This document shows, piece after piece, positions 17,317 through 26,304 of a stretch of 64,000 nucleotides of DNA; the stretch's first letter is position 1; each line of letters opens with the position of its first letter. The translations under genes and the position numbers were made by a program. The notes under the pieces were generated by a model. The model had not been told where the DNA came from and ran no database searches. It saw only the letters and a program-made list of their open reading frames with translations. The DNA comes from Eggerthellaceae bacterium (GTDB lineage Bacteria; Actinomycetota; Coriobacteriia; Coriobacteriales; Eggerthellaceae), in contig CAJTDS010000004.1 in assembly GCA_910575165.1 (NCBI GenBank), positions 166,398 through 230,397 on the forward strand, in the 5' to 3' direction.

Positions 17317-18245
17317 AGGAGGAGCTGGCCCGCGTCGCCCCCACGTGCTCGCACTGCGAGAAGGCCACGCTGGCCGCCCTGGTGCGCATCGAGGGCACGC
17401 TCTACGTGAGCGGCAAAGGACGCTACCGTATGGAGCTGGCCACGGACTCGCCGGCTGTGGCCAGGTTGGCCATCAAGTCGCTGCACGAGATCTACGCGCT
17501 CAAGACCAGTCTGACCATGCGCCGCTCCGTGCTCCACAAGACTCCGAACTACCTGATAGGCGTGCCGACCCAGCCGGGCCTGGCCGAGGCGCTGCGCGAT
17601 ATGGGCGTGCTCGCGGCCGAAGGGGGGCTGTGCATGGGGGTGGCCGACGAGCTGGTGGCCAAGGAATGCTGCGCCGCCGCCTACGTGCGCGGCGCCTTCC
17701 TGGGCAGCGGCTTCGTGTCGAACCCCCGTGGCGACTTTCACTTCGAGATTTCGGTGGAAAGCGCCGAGCTGGCCGGCGACATCGCCCGCATCCTGCAGCG
17801 CAAGGGCATCAAAGCCCGGGTGAAGCAGCGGCGAAGCTCGCACATGGTGTATCTGAAAAGCGGTGCTGCCATCCTGGAGTTCCTGGCATTCGCCGGCGCC
17901 CACCAAAGCGCGCTGCACATGGAGGAGGCGCGGGTGGTGAAAAGCCTGCGCAACGACGTGAACCGCCAAACCAACGCCGAGCTTGCCAACCAGGCGAAGG
18001 CGGTGAACGCCTCCATGGACCAGATAGCGGCCATCCGCACGGTGCTCGCCTCCTACGGACCCGAGGAGATTCCCCCCGCCCTGCGGGACTACATGCGCCT
18101 GCGGCTCGCCTATCCCGACGTAAGCTTGAAGGAGCTCGGATCGCGGGCGAACCCGCCCCTGTCGAAGAGCGCGGTCTACCATCGCGTGCGACGCATCGAG
18201 TCCATGGCCCGCGAGGCCCAGGCGCGCCAGACCGCCCGCCAGTAG
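17295..18245 (+). CDS. whiA: DNA-binding protein WhiA
   Basis: Sporulation/cell-division regulator family with a LAGLIDADG-like N-terminal domain and a helix-turn-helix C-terminus. The opening SFTAEVKEELARVAP is diagnostic, and the central segment AYVRGAFLGSGFVSNP corresponds to the degenerate homing-endonuclease-like fold. The C-terminal DVSLKELGSRANPPLSKSAV...VRRIE is the DNA-binding part. It is 316 residues long. It is translated from within the end of yvcK with AGAGGTAAAGGAG nearby, and ends the cluster. Confidence 0.95.
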   Translation: MSFTAEVKEELARVAPTCSHCEKATLAALVRIEGTLYVSGKGRYRMELATDSPAVARLAIKSLHEIYALKTSLTMRRSVLHKTPNYLIGVPTQPGLAEALRDMGVLAAEGGLCMGVADELVAKECCAAAYVRGAFLGSGFVSNPRGDFHFEISVESAELAGDIARILQRKGIKARVKQRRSSHMVYLKSGAAILEFLAFAGAHQSALHMEEARVVKSLRNDVNRQTNAELANQAKAVNASMDQIAAIRTVLASYGPEEIPPALRDYMRLRLAYPDVSLKELGSRANPPLSKSAVYHRVRRIESMAREAQARQTARQ

Positions 18246-18333
18246 TTCCGCCCGTCAACGGCGGCGCGTGTCAAGGGGACATGCCGCCTTCGTTGCGTGT
18301 GCGCCAAGGCCGCGCTTCGCCGCCGGATGACGG

Positions 18334-19263
18334 TTAGACCGCGCCGTCGCCCTTGTCCGCAAAGGTCTCGTAGCCCTCATCGCAGACGATGAGGCGCGCG
18401 GCTTGCGGCAGCACCGTGGCGGTGAACGGGGTGGTCTGCCCCGTCGGCTCCCCGTCGAACTGTACCTCCATGGGCGGGTCGGCATCCACCCGCACCCGGC
18501 GGGCCTTGTGGATCTCGAGCGCGTCGGTGCGGTCGGGGAAGTCCCCCTCGCGGTCCAGGATGCCCGCGATGACGGCCGGGATGAGTTCGAAGGCGTTCTG
18601 GGCCTTCAGCACCACCACGTCAAGCTCTCCGTCGCGGGGCTCGTTCTCGTGGGTCACCGTGATATCGAACTGGATCTTCGAGAAGTTCACCAGAAGGATG
18701 CCCACCCCCTCGCGCACGATGGGCTCGGCGTCGTCCAGGGAGATGGTGAAGGTGGAGGTTTGGGGCAGGGCGTTGGCGATGGCGGCAGAGAGGTAGGCGA
18801 TGGGGCCGAACATGCGCTTGGCGGGCTTCGCGCCCTTCATGATGGTGGCGTCGTAACCGGCTCCGGCCATGATGGAGAAGCCGAACCGCCGCTCGCTGGT
18901 CTCGATGACCCCCAGGTCGAAGTCGAGCACCCGCATCTGACGCACGACCTTCGCCAGGGCATGGGGCTCGAGGGGCGAGTGCAGGTTCAGCGCCAGGATG
19001 TTGGCGGTGCCGGCGGGGAAGGGGAGGATCGGGACGCCCGTTCCCGCCAAAGTGGAGGCTACCGTGGCCACCGTTCCGTCGCCGCCGCTGGCGATGACAG
19101 CGTCGAAGCCAGCTGCCCCGTCGAGCATGGCGGCGATGTCGGTGGTGCCGTCGGTGGAGCGCATCACGATCTCGTCGCCGTCCCGGGATACGGAGCGGAC
19201 GAAATCGTAGATGGCCCCCTCTCCCAGACCGGATGCCAGGTTGTTGATGACGAGCAGTTTCAC
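18334..19263 (-). CDS. Diacylglycerol kinase family lipid kinase
   Basis: Catalytic-domain protein of the DAGK/YegS/DgkB family, which phosphorylates diacylglycerol or related lipids. It has the nucleotide-binding opening LLVINNLASGLGEG, the signature ASGGDGTVATVASTL near residue 58 and PFPAGTANILALNL near 82. It is 309 residues long. GTG start with GAGAGAGGG five bases upstream. It is the only minus-strand gene in this part of the window. It diverges from rnd through a short, overlapping promoter region. Confidence 0.9.
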   Translation of the reverse strand: MKLLVINNLASGLGEGAIYDFVRSVSRDGDEIVMRSTDGTTDIAAMLDGAAGFDAVIASGGDGTVATVASTLAGTGVPILPFPAGTANILALNLHSPLEPHALAKVVRQMRVLDFDLGVIETSERRFGFSIMAGAGYDATIMKGAKPAKRMFGPIAYLSAAIANALPQTSTFTISLDDAEPIVREGVGILLVNFSKIQFDITVTHENEPRDGELDVVVLKAQNAFELIPAVIAGILDREGDFPDRTDALEIHKARRVRVDADPPMEVQFDGEPTGQTTPFTATVLPQAARLIVCDEGYETFADKGDGAV

Positions 19264-19300
19264 AGCAGCCCTCTCTCTTGCTAGAATGGCTCCCAGTATA
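19259..19300. promoter_or_regulatory. Overlapping divergent promoters of the lipid kinase gene and rnd
   Basis: On the plus strand, TTCACA (19259-19264) and TAGAAT (19282-19287) are 17 bp apart and point to rnd. On the minus strand, TATACT (19300-19295) points to the lipid kinase gene, with a weak -35. The two sets interleave, so their use may be mutually exclusive. Confidence 0.6.
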
Positions 19301-19333
19301 GCAATTCGCCGGGGACGGAAAAGGAAGGTTCAT

Positions 19334-20479
19334 GTGCTCTATATAGCAGACCAGTCGAGCTTCGCGGCTTTCTGCGAACGATCCCGCGGCGCCGAGGTGC
19401 TTGCCATCGACACCGAGTTCCTCCGCGAGAAGACCTACTACGCCAAGCTGTGCCTGCTGCAGCTCGCCACCGACGACGAGGTGGCGGTGGTCGACCCCTT
19501 TGCGCTGCGCACCCTGGACGACCTGGTGCCGCTGCTGCAAGATCCCGGCTGCACGAAGCTGTTCCATTCGGGGACGCAGGACATCGAGATTCTGTACCGG
19601 GAAACCGGCGCGCTGCCCGTGGGCGTCTTCGACACCCAGGTGGCCGCGGCGCTTCTGGGCCATACGCAGCAGATCGGCTACGGCGCCCTGGTGCACGATG
19701 TGTGCGGCGTGACCATACGCAAGCTCGACTCGTTCACCGACTGGTCGCGGCGGCCGTTGGCGAAATCCCAGATAGAATACGCCTCCGAAGACGTGATCTA
19801 CCTGCCGCGGATGTACCGGGCCATGCGCGAGCGCCTGGTTGAGCTGGGGCGGCTGGAGTGGCTCGCCCCGGATTTTCAGGAGCTGGTGGACCCGAAGCGG
19901 TTCGAAGCGGGCGAGCGCGAGCGCTACAAGCGCCTCAAGCGCGCCAACCAGCTCTCGCAGCGCCAGTTGGCCGGGGCCCGCGAGTTCGCGGCGTGGCGCG
20001 AGGTCACGGCCCAGACGCGCAATCTGCCGCGCAAGTGGGTGGCCACCGACGAGCAGATCGTGGAGGCGTGCAAGCGCGAGGCGCGCACCATCGACGATCT
20101 GTTCATGGTGCGGGGGCTTTCCGGCAAGCTGTCCACGGCCGAGGCGCGCACCGTCGCGCGCCTTATGGCCCAGGCTTTCGACTCCGACCCCTCCACCTGG
20201 CCCAAGCTCGACCGGTCTGGGCGAAGCGAGCCCAACGTGGATTTCCAGATCGACCTCATGACCGCGCTGGTGCGGCTTCGCGCCAAGCAGAACGGCGTGG
20301 CGTTCCAGACCCTTGCCAGCCACGACGACATGGTCCGCGTGGCCCGCGGCTACCGCGACGACGTGGACCTTCTGCGGGGATGGCGGCGCTCCTTGGTGGG
20401 CGAGGAGCTTGTCGACCTTGTGGAGGGCCGGCTGTCGCTGTCTCTGAACGGGCAGCGCCTGGAGGTCCATCGACTGTAG
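19334..20479 (+). CDS. rnd: Ribonuclease D
   Basis: DEDDy 3'-5' exoribonuclease acting in tRNA 3' maturation. The ExoI motif LAIDTEFLRE is near residue 22-31, ExoII-like LFHSGTQDIEIL near 78, and the ExoIII YASEDVIYLPRMY near 150 keeps the Asp and Tyr. A C-terminal HRDC-type helical region follows from about 205. The frame is open further upstream, but GTG 19334 has AAGGAAGG five bases before it, giving 381 residues. A nearby ATG (19332) is out of frame. It appears monocistronic, with its own divergent promoter. Confidence 0.92.
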   Translation: MLYIADQSSFAAFCERSRGAEVLAIDTEFLREKTYYAKLCLLQLATDDEVAVVDPFALRTLDDLVPLLQDPGCTKLFHSGTQDIEILYRETGALPVGVFDTQVAAALLGHTQQIGYGALVHDVCGVTIRKLDSFTDWSRRPLAKSQIEYASEDVIYLPRMYRAMRERLVELGRLEWLAPDFQELVDPKRFEAGERERYKRLKRANQLSQRQLAGAREFAAWREVTAQTRNLPRKWVATDEQIVEACKREARTIDDLFMVRGLSGKLSTAEARTVARLMAQAFDSDPSTWPKLDRSGRSEPNVDFQIDLMTALVRLRAKQNGVAFQTLASHDDMVRVARGYRDDVDLLRGWRRSLVGEELVDLVEGRLSLSLNGQRLEVHRL

Positions 20480-20642
20480 GCTCCGCACCGCCGCGCAGCT
20501 CCGCCGGCGATTTGGGACGGCGTTTGCTGTTGCGGTTCTTTCATGGCGAACACCTGTGCGAATCTTGAATCCCGACGCCGTGCGTATAATAGCGGCAAGA
20601 AACGAAGCGTGCCCGGACGCCCGGGCGGAAAAGGAGTGCATC

Positions 20643-21311
20643 ATGCACGGCTATATGGGTTACATCGCGCTCATCGTCGCCACGCTGGCCATCGGCGGCC
20701 TGTCCTCGTGGTACGTGAACCACCAGCTGAAGAAATACGAGAAGGTGCCGAACTCCCGCGGCGTCACCGGGGCCGACGTTGCCCGGGGGATGCTCTCCTA
20801 CTACGGCATAGGCGGCGTTCCCGTGCAGCCCGGCGGCCACGGCCAGGACTTCTTCGATCCGCGCACCAACTCCATCACGCTGTCACCGGAGGCCTATTCG
20901 GGCCGCTCCATCACGGCGCTGGCCACCGCATGCCACGAGGTGGGCCATGCCTGCCAGTACGCCCAGGGCTACGTTCCCATGAAGGTGCGCACGGCCATCG
21001 TGCCGGTTGTGAACCTGGCGTCCAACGCCTGGATGTTCCTGTTTCTCATGGGCATCGTCATGAACATCGTGGGCTTGGTGGATGTTGCCATCGTGCTGTA
21101 CGCTGTCTCCATCGTGTTCGCCATCGTCACGCTTCCCGTGGAGTTCGACGCATCCCGGCGCGCCATGGCCTACATGGGCTCGGTGGGCATGACCCAGCAG
21201 GAGCAGAGCGGGTCGTTCAGCGTGCTGCGGGCCTGCGCGCTCACCTACGTGGCCGCCGCCCTGGTATCGGTGCTGCAACTGCTCTACCTGCTGTCCCAGC
21301 GTCAGGATTAG
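20643..21311 (+). CDS. YugP-family neutral zinc metallopeptidase (membrane)
   Basis: Membrane-bound zinc protease of the YugP type. A transmembrane helix lies at residues 6-24. NSITLSPEAYSGRSITALATACHEVGHACQ holds the HEVGH zinc site near residue 98. Further helices lie at about 120-165 and 195-215. FDASRRA near 172 is typical of the family. ATG 20643 has AAAAGGAG upstream and TATAAT at 20585-20590 as a likely -10. It is followed 4 bases later by xseA. Substrates are unknown. Confidence 0.9.
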   Translation: MHGYMGYIALIVATLAIGGLSSWYVNHQLKKYEKVPNSRGVTGADVARGMLSYYGIGGVPVQPGGHGQDFFDPRTNSITLSPEAYSGRSITALATACHEVGHACQYAQGYVPMKVRTAIVPVVNLASNAWMFLFLMGIVMNIVGLVDVAIVLYAVSIVFAIVTLPVEFDASRRAMAYMGSVGMTQQEQSGSFSVLRACALTYVAAALVSVLQLLYLLSQRQD

Positions 21312-21315
21312 CCCC

Positions 21316-22731
21316 GTGGCTTACGAGTACGGGCAGATGCCGCTGCAGGGCGCATCGGCGGCGGGAGGCGGGGCGCCGGGCCAGGCGCAACCGGATCAGC
21401 CTCTGAGCGTGTCGGGGGCGATGGCCCTTGCCAAAGGGGCGCTCCAATCCGTGACCGTGCGCCTGGTAGGCGAGGTGTCCGAGGTGTCGGACAAGCCCGG
21501 CTACAAGGCGGTGTACTTCACCGTGAAGGACCAGCACGCCTCACTGCCCTGCATGATGTGGAACAACCGCTACCGTGCGGCCGGCATCAGGCTGGCGGTG
21601 GGGCAGCTGGTGGAGCTCACCGGCCGCTTCAGCCTGTACGAGGCCAAGGGCCGCATGAACTTCGACGTGTTCGGCGTTGCCCTTGCCGGCGAAGGCGATT
21701 TGCGCATGCAGCTGGCCAATCTTTCCCGCAAGCTGGAATCCGAAGGGCTCATGGCCGCCCAGCGCAAACGGCCCCTTCCGAAGTACCCGCAGGTGATAGG
21801 GCTGGTGACGTCTCCGCGGGGCGACGCGGTCCATGACGTTTTGCGAACGCTTCGGCGCCGTTGGCCCGCAGCCCGGGTGGTCTTCGCCGGCGTTCCCGTG
21901 GAGGGACCCGGCGCCCCTGCGGCCTTGTGCGAGGGGATGCGCTGCGTGGTGGCGGCCGGCGCGCAGGTGGTGCTGCTGGTGCGCGGGGGAGGCTCCTTCG
22001 AGGACATGCTTCCCTTCAGCGACGAGTCCGTGGCGCGCATGGTGGCCGCGTGCCCCGTTCCCGTGGTCACCGGCATCGGGCACGAGCCGGATACCTGCAT
22101 CGCCGACATGGTGGCCGACGTGCGGGCCTCCACCCCCACCCAGGCGGCGCAGTTCGCAAGCCCGGCCCCCGAGGAGCTGCGGGCTTTGATGGAATCGATG
22201 GCGAAGGGGCTCGTCGCGGGCCTTTCCCAGGCGGCCTCCCGCGCGCGGCTGCAGCTTGCCTCCGTGGCGAGCCGCCCTTTGTTCACCGACCCGCAGGCGT
22301 TGCTAGCCGGTCAGGCCATGGGGCTTGACCAGGCCTGCGATCGGCTCGGGCGCGTTCTGCCGCGCCTGACCGAGGGGCCTCGGGCAGCCTTGAGCTTCGA
22401 GGCATCCCGCCTGGCTGCCGCGGGCCGCGCGCTTGCCGGCCCCCCGGCTCAGTCCCTATCCCATCTGCGGCAGCGGCTGCTGTTGTCGGGCGAGGCCCTT
22501 GCGGCCCCCTTCGAGGCCCAGGCCGCCCTGGCCGCATCCAGGCTGCACGACCTGTCCCCGCTGTCCGCCGTGGCGCGTGGTTTTGCCGTGGCCAGCACCG
22601 GGGACGGAAGCATCGTCCGGTCGGTGGACCAGGTGTCGGTCGGACAGCAGCTAGAGGTAACCCTTGCCGACGGCGTTTTGGAATGCGCCGTTTCGGGCAA
22701 AGAGAAGAAGGAGCTTTCGTGGAACAGGTAG
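21316..22731 (+). CDS. xseA: Exodeoxyribonuclease VII large subunit
   Basis: Nuclease subunit that degrades single-stranded DNA to acid-soluble oligonucleotides with XseB. An OB-fold lies at about residues 30-130 (VRLVGEVSEVSDKPGYKAVYFTVKD). The catalytic domain follows: LPKYPQVIGLVTSPRGDAV (near 155), LLVRGGGSFEDMLPF (near 220) and PVVTGIGHEPDTCIAD (near 250). It is 471 residues long. GTG start four bases after the protease stop, with only weak ribosome-binding sequence, so translation is probably coupled. Confidence 0.95.
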   Translation: MAYEYGQMPLQGASAAGGGAPGQAQPDQPLSVSGAMALAKGALQSVTVRLVGEVSEVSDKPGYKAVYFTVKDQHASLPCMMWNNRYRAAGIRLAVGQLVELTGRFSLYEAKGRMNFDVFGVALAGEGDLRMQLANLSRKLESEGLMAAQRKRPLPKYPQVIGLVTSPRGDAVHDVLRTLRRRWPAARVVFAGVPVEGPGAPAALCEGMRCVVAAGAQVVLLVRGGGSFEDMLPFSDESVARMVAACPVPVVTGIGHEPDTCIADMVADVRASTPTQAAQFASPAPEELRALMESMAKGLVAGLSQAASRARLQLASVASRPLFTDPQALLAGQAMGLDQACDRLGRVLPRLTEGPRAALSFEASRLAAAGRALAGPPAQSLSHLRQRLLLSGEALAAPFEAQAALAASRLHDLSPLSAVARGFAVASTGDGSIVRSVDQVSVGQQLEVTLADGVLECAVSGKEKKELSWNR

Positions 22732-22970
22732 CAACCCCCGTAGAGGAACTCACGTTCAACCAGGCCATGGGCGAGCTCAACGCCATCGTCGGCCGGCTGG
22801 AGAGCAATACCATGGACCTGGAGGAGAGCCTTGCGGCCTACGAGCGGGGCGTGGTGCTCCTGCGCTCGCTGCAGGTTCGCCTGAGCGACGCCCAGCAGCG
22901 GGTGGATGTGCTTATGGGCGAGCTGGCCGGCGAGATGGACGACCAAGCCAGGGATACGAGCCTGTCCTAA
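22719..22970 (+). CDS. xseB: Exodeoxyribonuclease VII small subunit
   Basis: Small coiled-coil partner of XseA. FNQAMGELNAIVGRLESN and LEESLAAYERGVVLLRSLQ match the family, and 83 residues is normal. GTG 22719 is chosen because AAGAAGGAG lies just upstream; an in-frame ATG at 22683 would lie deep in xseA. It overlaps xseA by 13 bases. Confidence 0.94.
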   Translation: MEQVATPVEELTFNQAMGELNAIVGRLESNTMDLEESLAAYERGVVLLRSLQVRLSDAQQRVDVLMGELAGEMDDQARDTSLS

Positions 22971-22975
22971 AGCGC

Positions 22976-23043
22976 CGCTTGCCGAAATATAGGGGTCATG
23001 GCGGCGCTGCGGTCACCGCTTGCCGAGCGTAAGGTTCGGCAAG
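22976..23043. repeat. Direct and inverted repeats upstream of ackA
   Basis: CGCTTGCCGA occurs at 22976-22985 and 23017-23026 (41 bp apart). An inverted copy TCGGCAAG lies at 23036-23043, forming an 8-bp hairpin with the second. AGCGCCGC/GGCGGCGCT also pair around the first copy. This may be an xseB terminator, an ackA operator, or both. Confidence 0.5.
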
Positions 23044-23103
23044 GCCCCGCTTCCCCTAAGATGGCGGGATACGTTTGATTCCGATCAGCGCGGGAGGTAT
23101 TCC

Positions 23104-24321
23104 TTGAACGTCCTCGTCATCAACGCCGGCTCATCTTCCCTGAAGTACCAGCTGTTCAACGTCGAGCGCCAGCAGCTCCTTGCCAAGGGCATCTGCGAGC
23201 GGGTGGGTTCCGCCGAGTCGTTCCACAAGCATGGCCTGGACGACAACGAAACCGTCATCGACGCGAAGATGGCCGACCACGATGAAGCGATGGCGCTGGT
23301 GCTGGAGGCGATGACGAGCGGTCCCGACCGCGCCATCGACTCGCTCGGGCAGATCGACGCTGTGGGGCACCGCATCGTGCAGGGTGGCAAGTACTTCGAT
23401 CGCTCGGTGCTCATCGACGACGACGTCATCGCCAAGATCGACGAGCTGGCAGAGCTCGCGCCCCTGCACAACAAGGCGGCGCTCATGGGCATCCGCGCCT
23501 GTCAGAAGCATATGCCCGGCGTGCCCATGGTGGCCGTCTTCGACACGTCGTTCTTCCAGACGCTGCCCCCGAAGGCCTACATGTACCCGCTGCCCTACGA
23601 GCTGTACGAGAAGTACGCGATCCGCAAGTACGGAGCCCACGGCACCTCCCATCGCTACATCGCCGAGCGCGCAGCGGCGTTTCTGGACGAGCCCATAGAG
23701 GACCTGAAGCTGATCACGTGCCATCTGGGCAACGGTTGCTCCATGAGCGCCGTCGACCACGGCGTCGCGGTGGACACCTCCATGGGCCTCACCCCCCTGG
23801 ACGGCCTCATGATGGGGACCCGCTGCGGCGCCATCGACCCGGCCATCGTGACCTTCGTGATGGAGCACGAGGGCTTCACACCCCAGCAGATGAGCGATCT
23901 TATGAACAAGCAGTCGGGCCTTCTGGGCATCTCCGGCATCAGCAACGACCTGCGCAGCGTGCGCACCGCCTCCGAGGAGGGCCACGAGCGCGCGCAGCTG
24001 GCCTACGACATGTACTCGAACTCCGTGAAGAAGTACATCGGGCAGTACATTGCCGTCATGGGCGGCGTGGACGCCATCGTGCTGACCGCCGGCGTGGGCG
24101 AGAACTGCGAGAAGATGCGCCGGATGATCTTCACCGGGCTGCAGCCCCTGGGCATCAAGCTGGACCTGGAGCGCAACAAGCGCGGTCGCGGCACCGAACG
24201 GCTCATCTCCTCCGACGATTCCGCCGTTTCCATCATCGTGATCCCCACCGACGAGGAGTCCATGATCGCGAGGGACACCTTCGAGATCGTTCACGAAAGG
24301 GTGGACGTGCCGCTAATCTGA
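23104..24321 (+). CDS. ackA: Acetate kinase
   Basis: Interconverts acetyl phosphate and acetate with ADP/ATP. Motifs: NAGSSSLKYQLF at the N-terminus, GHRIVQGGKYF (near 92), YGAHGTSHRYIAERAA (near 178), HLGNGCSMSAV (near 207) and TAGVGENCEKMRRMI (near 328). GGGAGG precedes a TTG at 23104; no ATG or GTG fits and MPSVRF... upstream lies before the ribosome binding site. Length from TTG is 405 residues, normal for the family. No phosphotransacetylase gene is adjacent. Confidence 0.95.
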   Translation: MNVLVINAGSSSLKYQLFNVERQQLLAKGICERVGSAESFHKHGLDDNETVIDAKMADHDEAMALVLEAMTSGPDRAIDSLGQIDAVGHRIVQGGKYFDRSVLIDDDVIAKIDELAELAPLHNKAALMGIRACQKHMPGVPMVAVFDTSFFQTLPPKAYMYPLPYELYEKYAIRKYGAHGTSHRYIAERAAAFLDEPIEDLKLITCHLGNGCSMSAVDHGVAVDTSMGLTPLDGLMMGTRCGAIDPAIVTFVMEHEGFTPQQMSDLMNKQSGLLGISGISNDLRSVRTASEEGHERAQLAYDMYSNSVKKYIGQYIAVMGGVDAIVLTAGVGENCEKMRRMIFTGLQPLGIKLDLERNKRGRGTERLISSDDSAVSIIVIPTDEESMIARDTFEIVHERVDVPLI

Positions 24322-24332
24322 TGCGGTCGTGA

Positions 24333-24338
24333 TACAAT
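24333..24338 (+). promoter_or_regulatory. Extended -10 element abutting phoH
   Basis: TGATACAAT (extended TGn plus TACAAT) ends 7 bases before ATG 24346, so transcription would start at about the start codon. Confidence 0.5.
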
Positions 24339-24345
24339 GGACCCT

Positions 24346-25329
24346 ATGAACAGCGAAGCTTCCGCACAGACCCCCGTCGTGATCCACGCTCCCCGAGGCT
24401 GCGATATGGCGGCCGTGGTGGGGGAGGCCGATCGCAACCTCGACGCATTGCAGCAGGCCTTTCGGGCCCGCATCACCGTGCGGGGCGACGAGGTTGCCAT
24501 AGAGGGCGATCCCATAGAGACCCAGGCGATTCGCGCCCTTGTCAGCGACATGATGAAGACGGCTGCCAGCGAAGGCGCCGTCTCCGCCGAGTACGTCGCC
24601 CGAGCCATCTCCCTGGCGAAGACCGCCGAGTTCGCGCCGGAGCGCTTGCGCGACGACGTGCTGCTCACCTACCGGGGCCGGGCCATACGTCCCAAGACGG
24701 CCGGACAGAAAGCCTACGCCGACGCCATCCGCACCCATACCGTCACCTTCGGCATCGGGCCGGCCGGCACGGGCAAGACCTATCTTGCCATGGCCTTGGC
24801 TGTGGCGGCGCTGAAGGCCAAGCAGGTGGGGAAGATCGTTCTTACCAGGCCCATCGTCGAAGCCGGCGAGAACCTGGGGTTTCTCCCCGGCACGCTGGAG
24901 GAGAAGGTCGACCCCTACATACGCCCGCTCTACGACGCGCTGTTCGACATGGTGGACCGTCCGAAGGCGCTGCAGCTCATCGAAGACGGCACCGTGGAGA
25001 TCGTGCCCCTGGCGTTCATGAGGGGCCGTACGCTCAACGACAGCTTCATCGTGCTCGACGAGGCCCAGAACGCCACCGCCGAGCAGATGAAGATGTTCCT
25101 GACCCGTTTGGGCTTCGGCTCGAAGATGGTGGTCACCGGCGACGTCACCCAGACCGACCTCCCGTCGGGGACGAGCGGCCTGGCCGGCGTGAGGGGTATT
25201 CTCGATGGGATCGACGGAATCTCGTTCTGCGATCTGACCAGCGTCGACGTTGTACGCCATTCGCTTGTGGCCGCAATCGTCGCCGCTTACGAGCGCGCGG
25301 CCAAGAGCGCTGCGGGCAGGAAAGGCTAG
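24346..25329 (+). CDS. phoH: PhoH family ATPase
   Basis: PhoH-like P-loop ATPase, often beside ybeY and era and thought to act in RNA metabolism. Walker [17 protein letters not shown] is near residue 140 and Walker [20 protein letters not shown] near 228, followed by [14 protein letters not shown] 24346 is chosen over ATG 24337, which overlaps the -10 box. No ribosome binding site is visible, so the mRNA may be leaderless. It leads the phoH-ybeY-dgkA-era operon. Confidence 0.93.
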   Translation: MNSEASAQTPVVIHAPRGCDMAAVVGEADRNLDALQQAFRARITVRGDEVAIEGDPIETQAIRALVSDMMKTAASEGAVSAEYVARAISLAKTAEFAPERLRDDVLLTYRGRAIRPKTAGQKAYADAIRTHTVTFGIGPAGTGKTYLAMALAVAALKAKQVGKIVLTRPIVEAGENLGFLPGTLEEKVDPYIRPLYDALFDMVDRPKALQLIEDGTVEIVPLAFMRGRTLNDSFIVLDEAQNATAEQMKMFLTRLGFGSKMVVTGDVTQTDLPSGTSGLAGVRGILDGIDGISFCDLTSVDVVRHSLVAAIVAAYERAAKSAAGRKG

Positions 25330-25334
25330 GTGCC

Positions 25335-25814
25335 ATGGACATCCAGATCAACTACGACTACCGCAAAGAGGACCTGGAGATGCTGCCGTTGCACGAGCTG
25401 GCCGGCTACGTGCTCTCCCGCGAGGAGCGGCCCGAGTGCACCGAGGTCTCCATCAGCTTCGTCGACGACGACACTATAGCGCGCTTGAACGCCGACTACC
25501 GGGGCAAGGAAGGCCCTACCGACGTGCTGTCCTTCGAATGCGACGGCGTGGAGGACGAGATGTCCCAGGCTATGGGCGAGGGCATGGCCTTCGAGCTGGG
25601 GGACGTCATCATCGCCCCCGATGTGGCCCAGCGCCAGACCAAGGAGTTCGGCACGTCGTTTTCCGAGGAAGTATGCCTGCTTCTGGTCCACGGGCTTCTG
25701 CACCTGTGCGGCTACGACCACATCGAAGAGGCCGAGGCCGAGGTGATGGAGACGCGAGAGGCCGAGATCCTGGACGCGTGGACCCAGTTCTACCCGGCGG
25801 CGCGCAATGGGTAG
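25335..25814 (+). CDS. ybeY: Endoribonuclease YbeY (rRNA maturation)
   Basis: Metal-dependent single-strand endoribonuclease for 16S rRNA 3' maturation and ribosome quality control. The family signature HGLLHLCGYDHIEE is near residue 115-128, and its three histidines bind zinc. GPTDVLSFE lies near 55. It is 159 residues long. AGGAAAGG precedes the ATG. The stop overlaps the start of dgkA by 8 bases. Confidence 0.95.
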   Translation: MDIQINYDYRKEDLEMLPLHELAGYVLSREERPECTEVSISFVDDDTIARLNADYRGKEGPTDVLSFECDGVEDEMSQAMGEGMAFELGDVIIAPDVAQRQTKEFGTSFSEEVCLLLVHGLLHLCGYDHIEEAEAEVMETREAEILDAWTQFYPAARNG

Positions 25815-26274
25815 CGGCCCGCGGAGTCAAGACGCCGACGAGGGCTTCTGCGCCTGCGAGGATGCGCCGAGCGCCAAGCCCTTCGTGCGCAACGAGCGCT
25901 CGAAGCGCGACCATCAGGGATTCTCCCTGGCCCAGGCGTTTCTGTGCGCGGCGAAGGGGGTAGGCTGCGCCCTGGCCTCGCAGCGCAACTTCCGCATACA
26001 CCTGGTCGTAGCGGTGCTGGTGGTGGTCGCCGGCCTCGTCCTGCAGGTGGGGGCTACCTCCATGGCCGTGCTCGCAGTGTGCATTGCGCTTGTCATGGCG
26101 GCCGAATGCATGAACACCGCCGTGGAGGCCGTGGTCGACCTGGTGAGCCCCGGCTACCATGAGCTCGCCCGCCGGGCGAAGGACTGCGCGGCCGGCGCGG
26201 TTCTCCTGTGCGCGGCCGGTTCCGTCGCGGCAGGGCTGCTGGTGTTCGTGCCGGCCCTGCTTGCTTGTCTGTAG
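25807..26274 (+). CDS. dgkA: Diacylglycerol/undecaprenol kinase (DgkA family)
   Basis: Small integral membrane kinase; Gram-positive members phosphorylate undecaprenol. Residues 40-58 carry the amphipathic start (FSLAQAFLCAAKGVG, QRNFRIHL). Three hydrophobic helices follow, with the signature AECMNTAVEAVVDL near residue 98 and ARRAKDCAAGAVLL near 119. The first 35 residues are a Cys/Asp-rich extension. Sits between ybeY and era, the usual Gram-positive arrangement. Confidence 0.92.
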   Translation: MGSGPRSQDADEGFCACEDAPSAKPFVRNERSKRDHQGFSLAQAFLCAAKGVGCALASQRNFRIHLVVAVLVVVAGLVLQVGATSMAVLAVCIALVMAAECMNTAVEAVVDLVSPGYHELARRAKDCAAGAVLLCAAGSVAAGLLVFVPALLACL

Positions 26275-26304
26275 TTTCGCGCCGAAGGGAAGGGGAGTGC
26301 CGCG

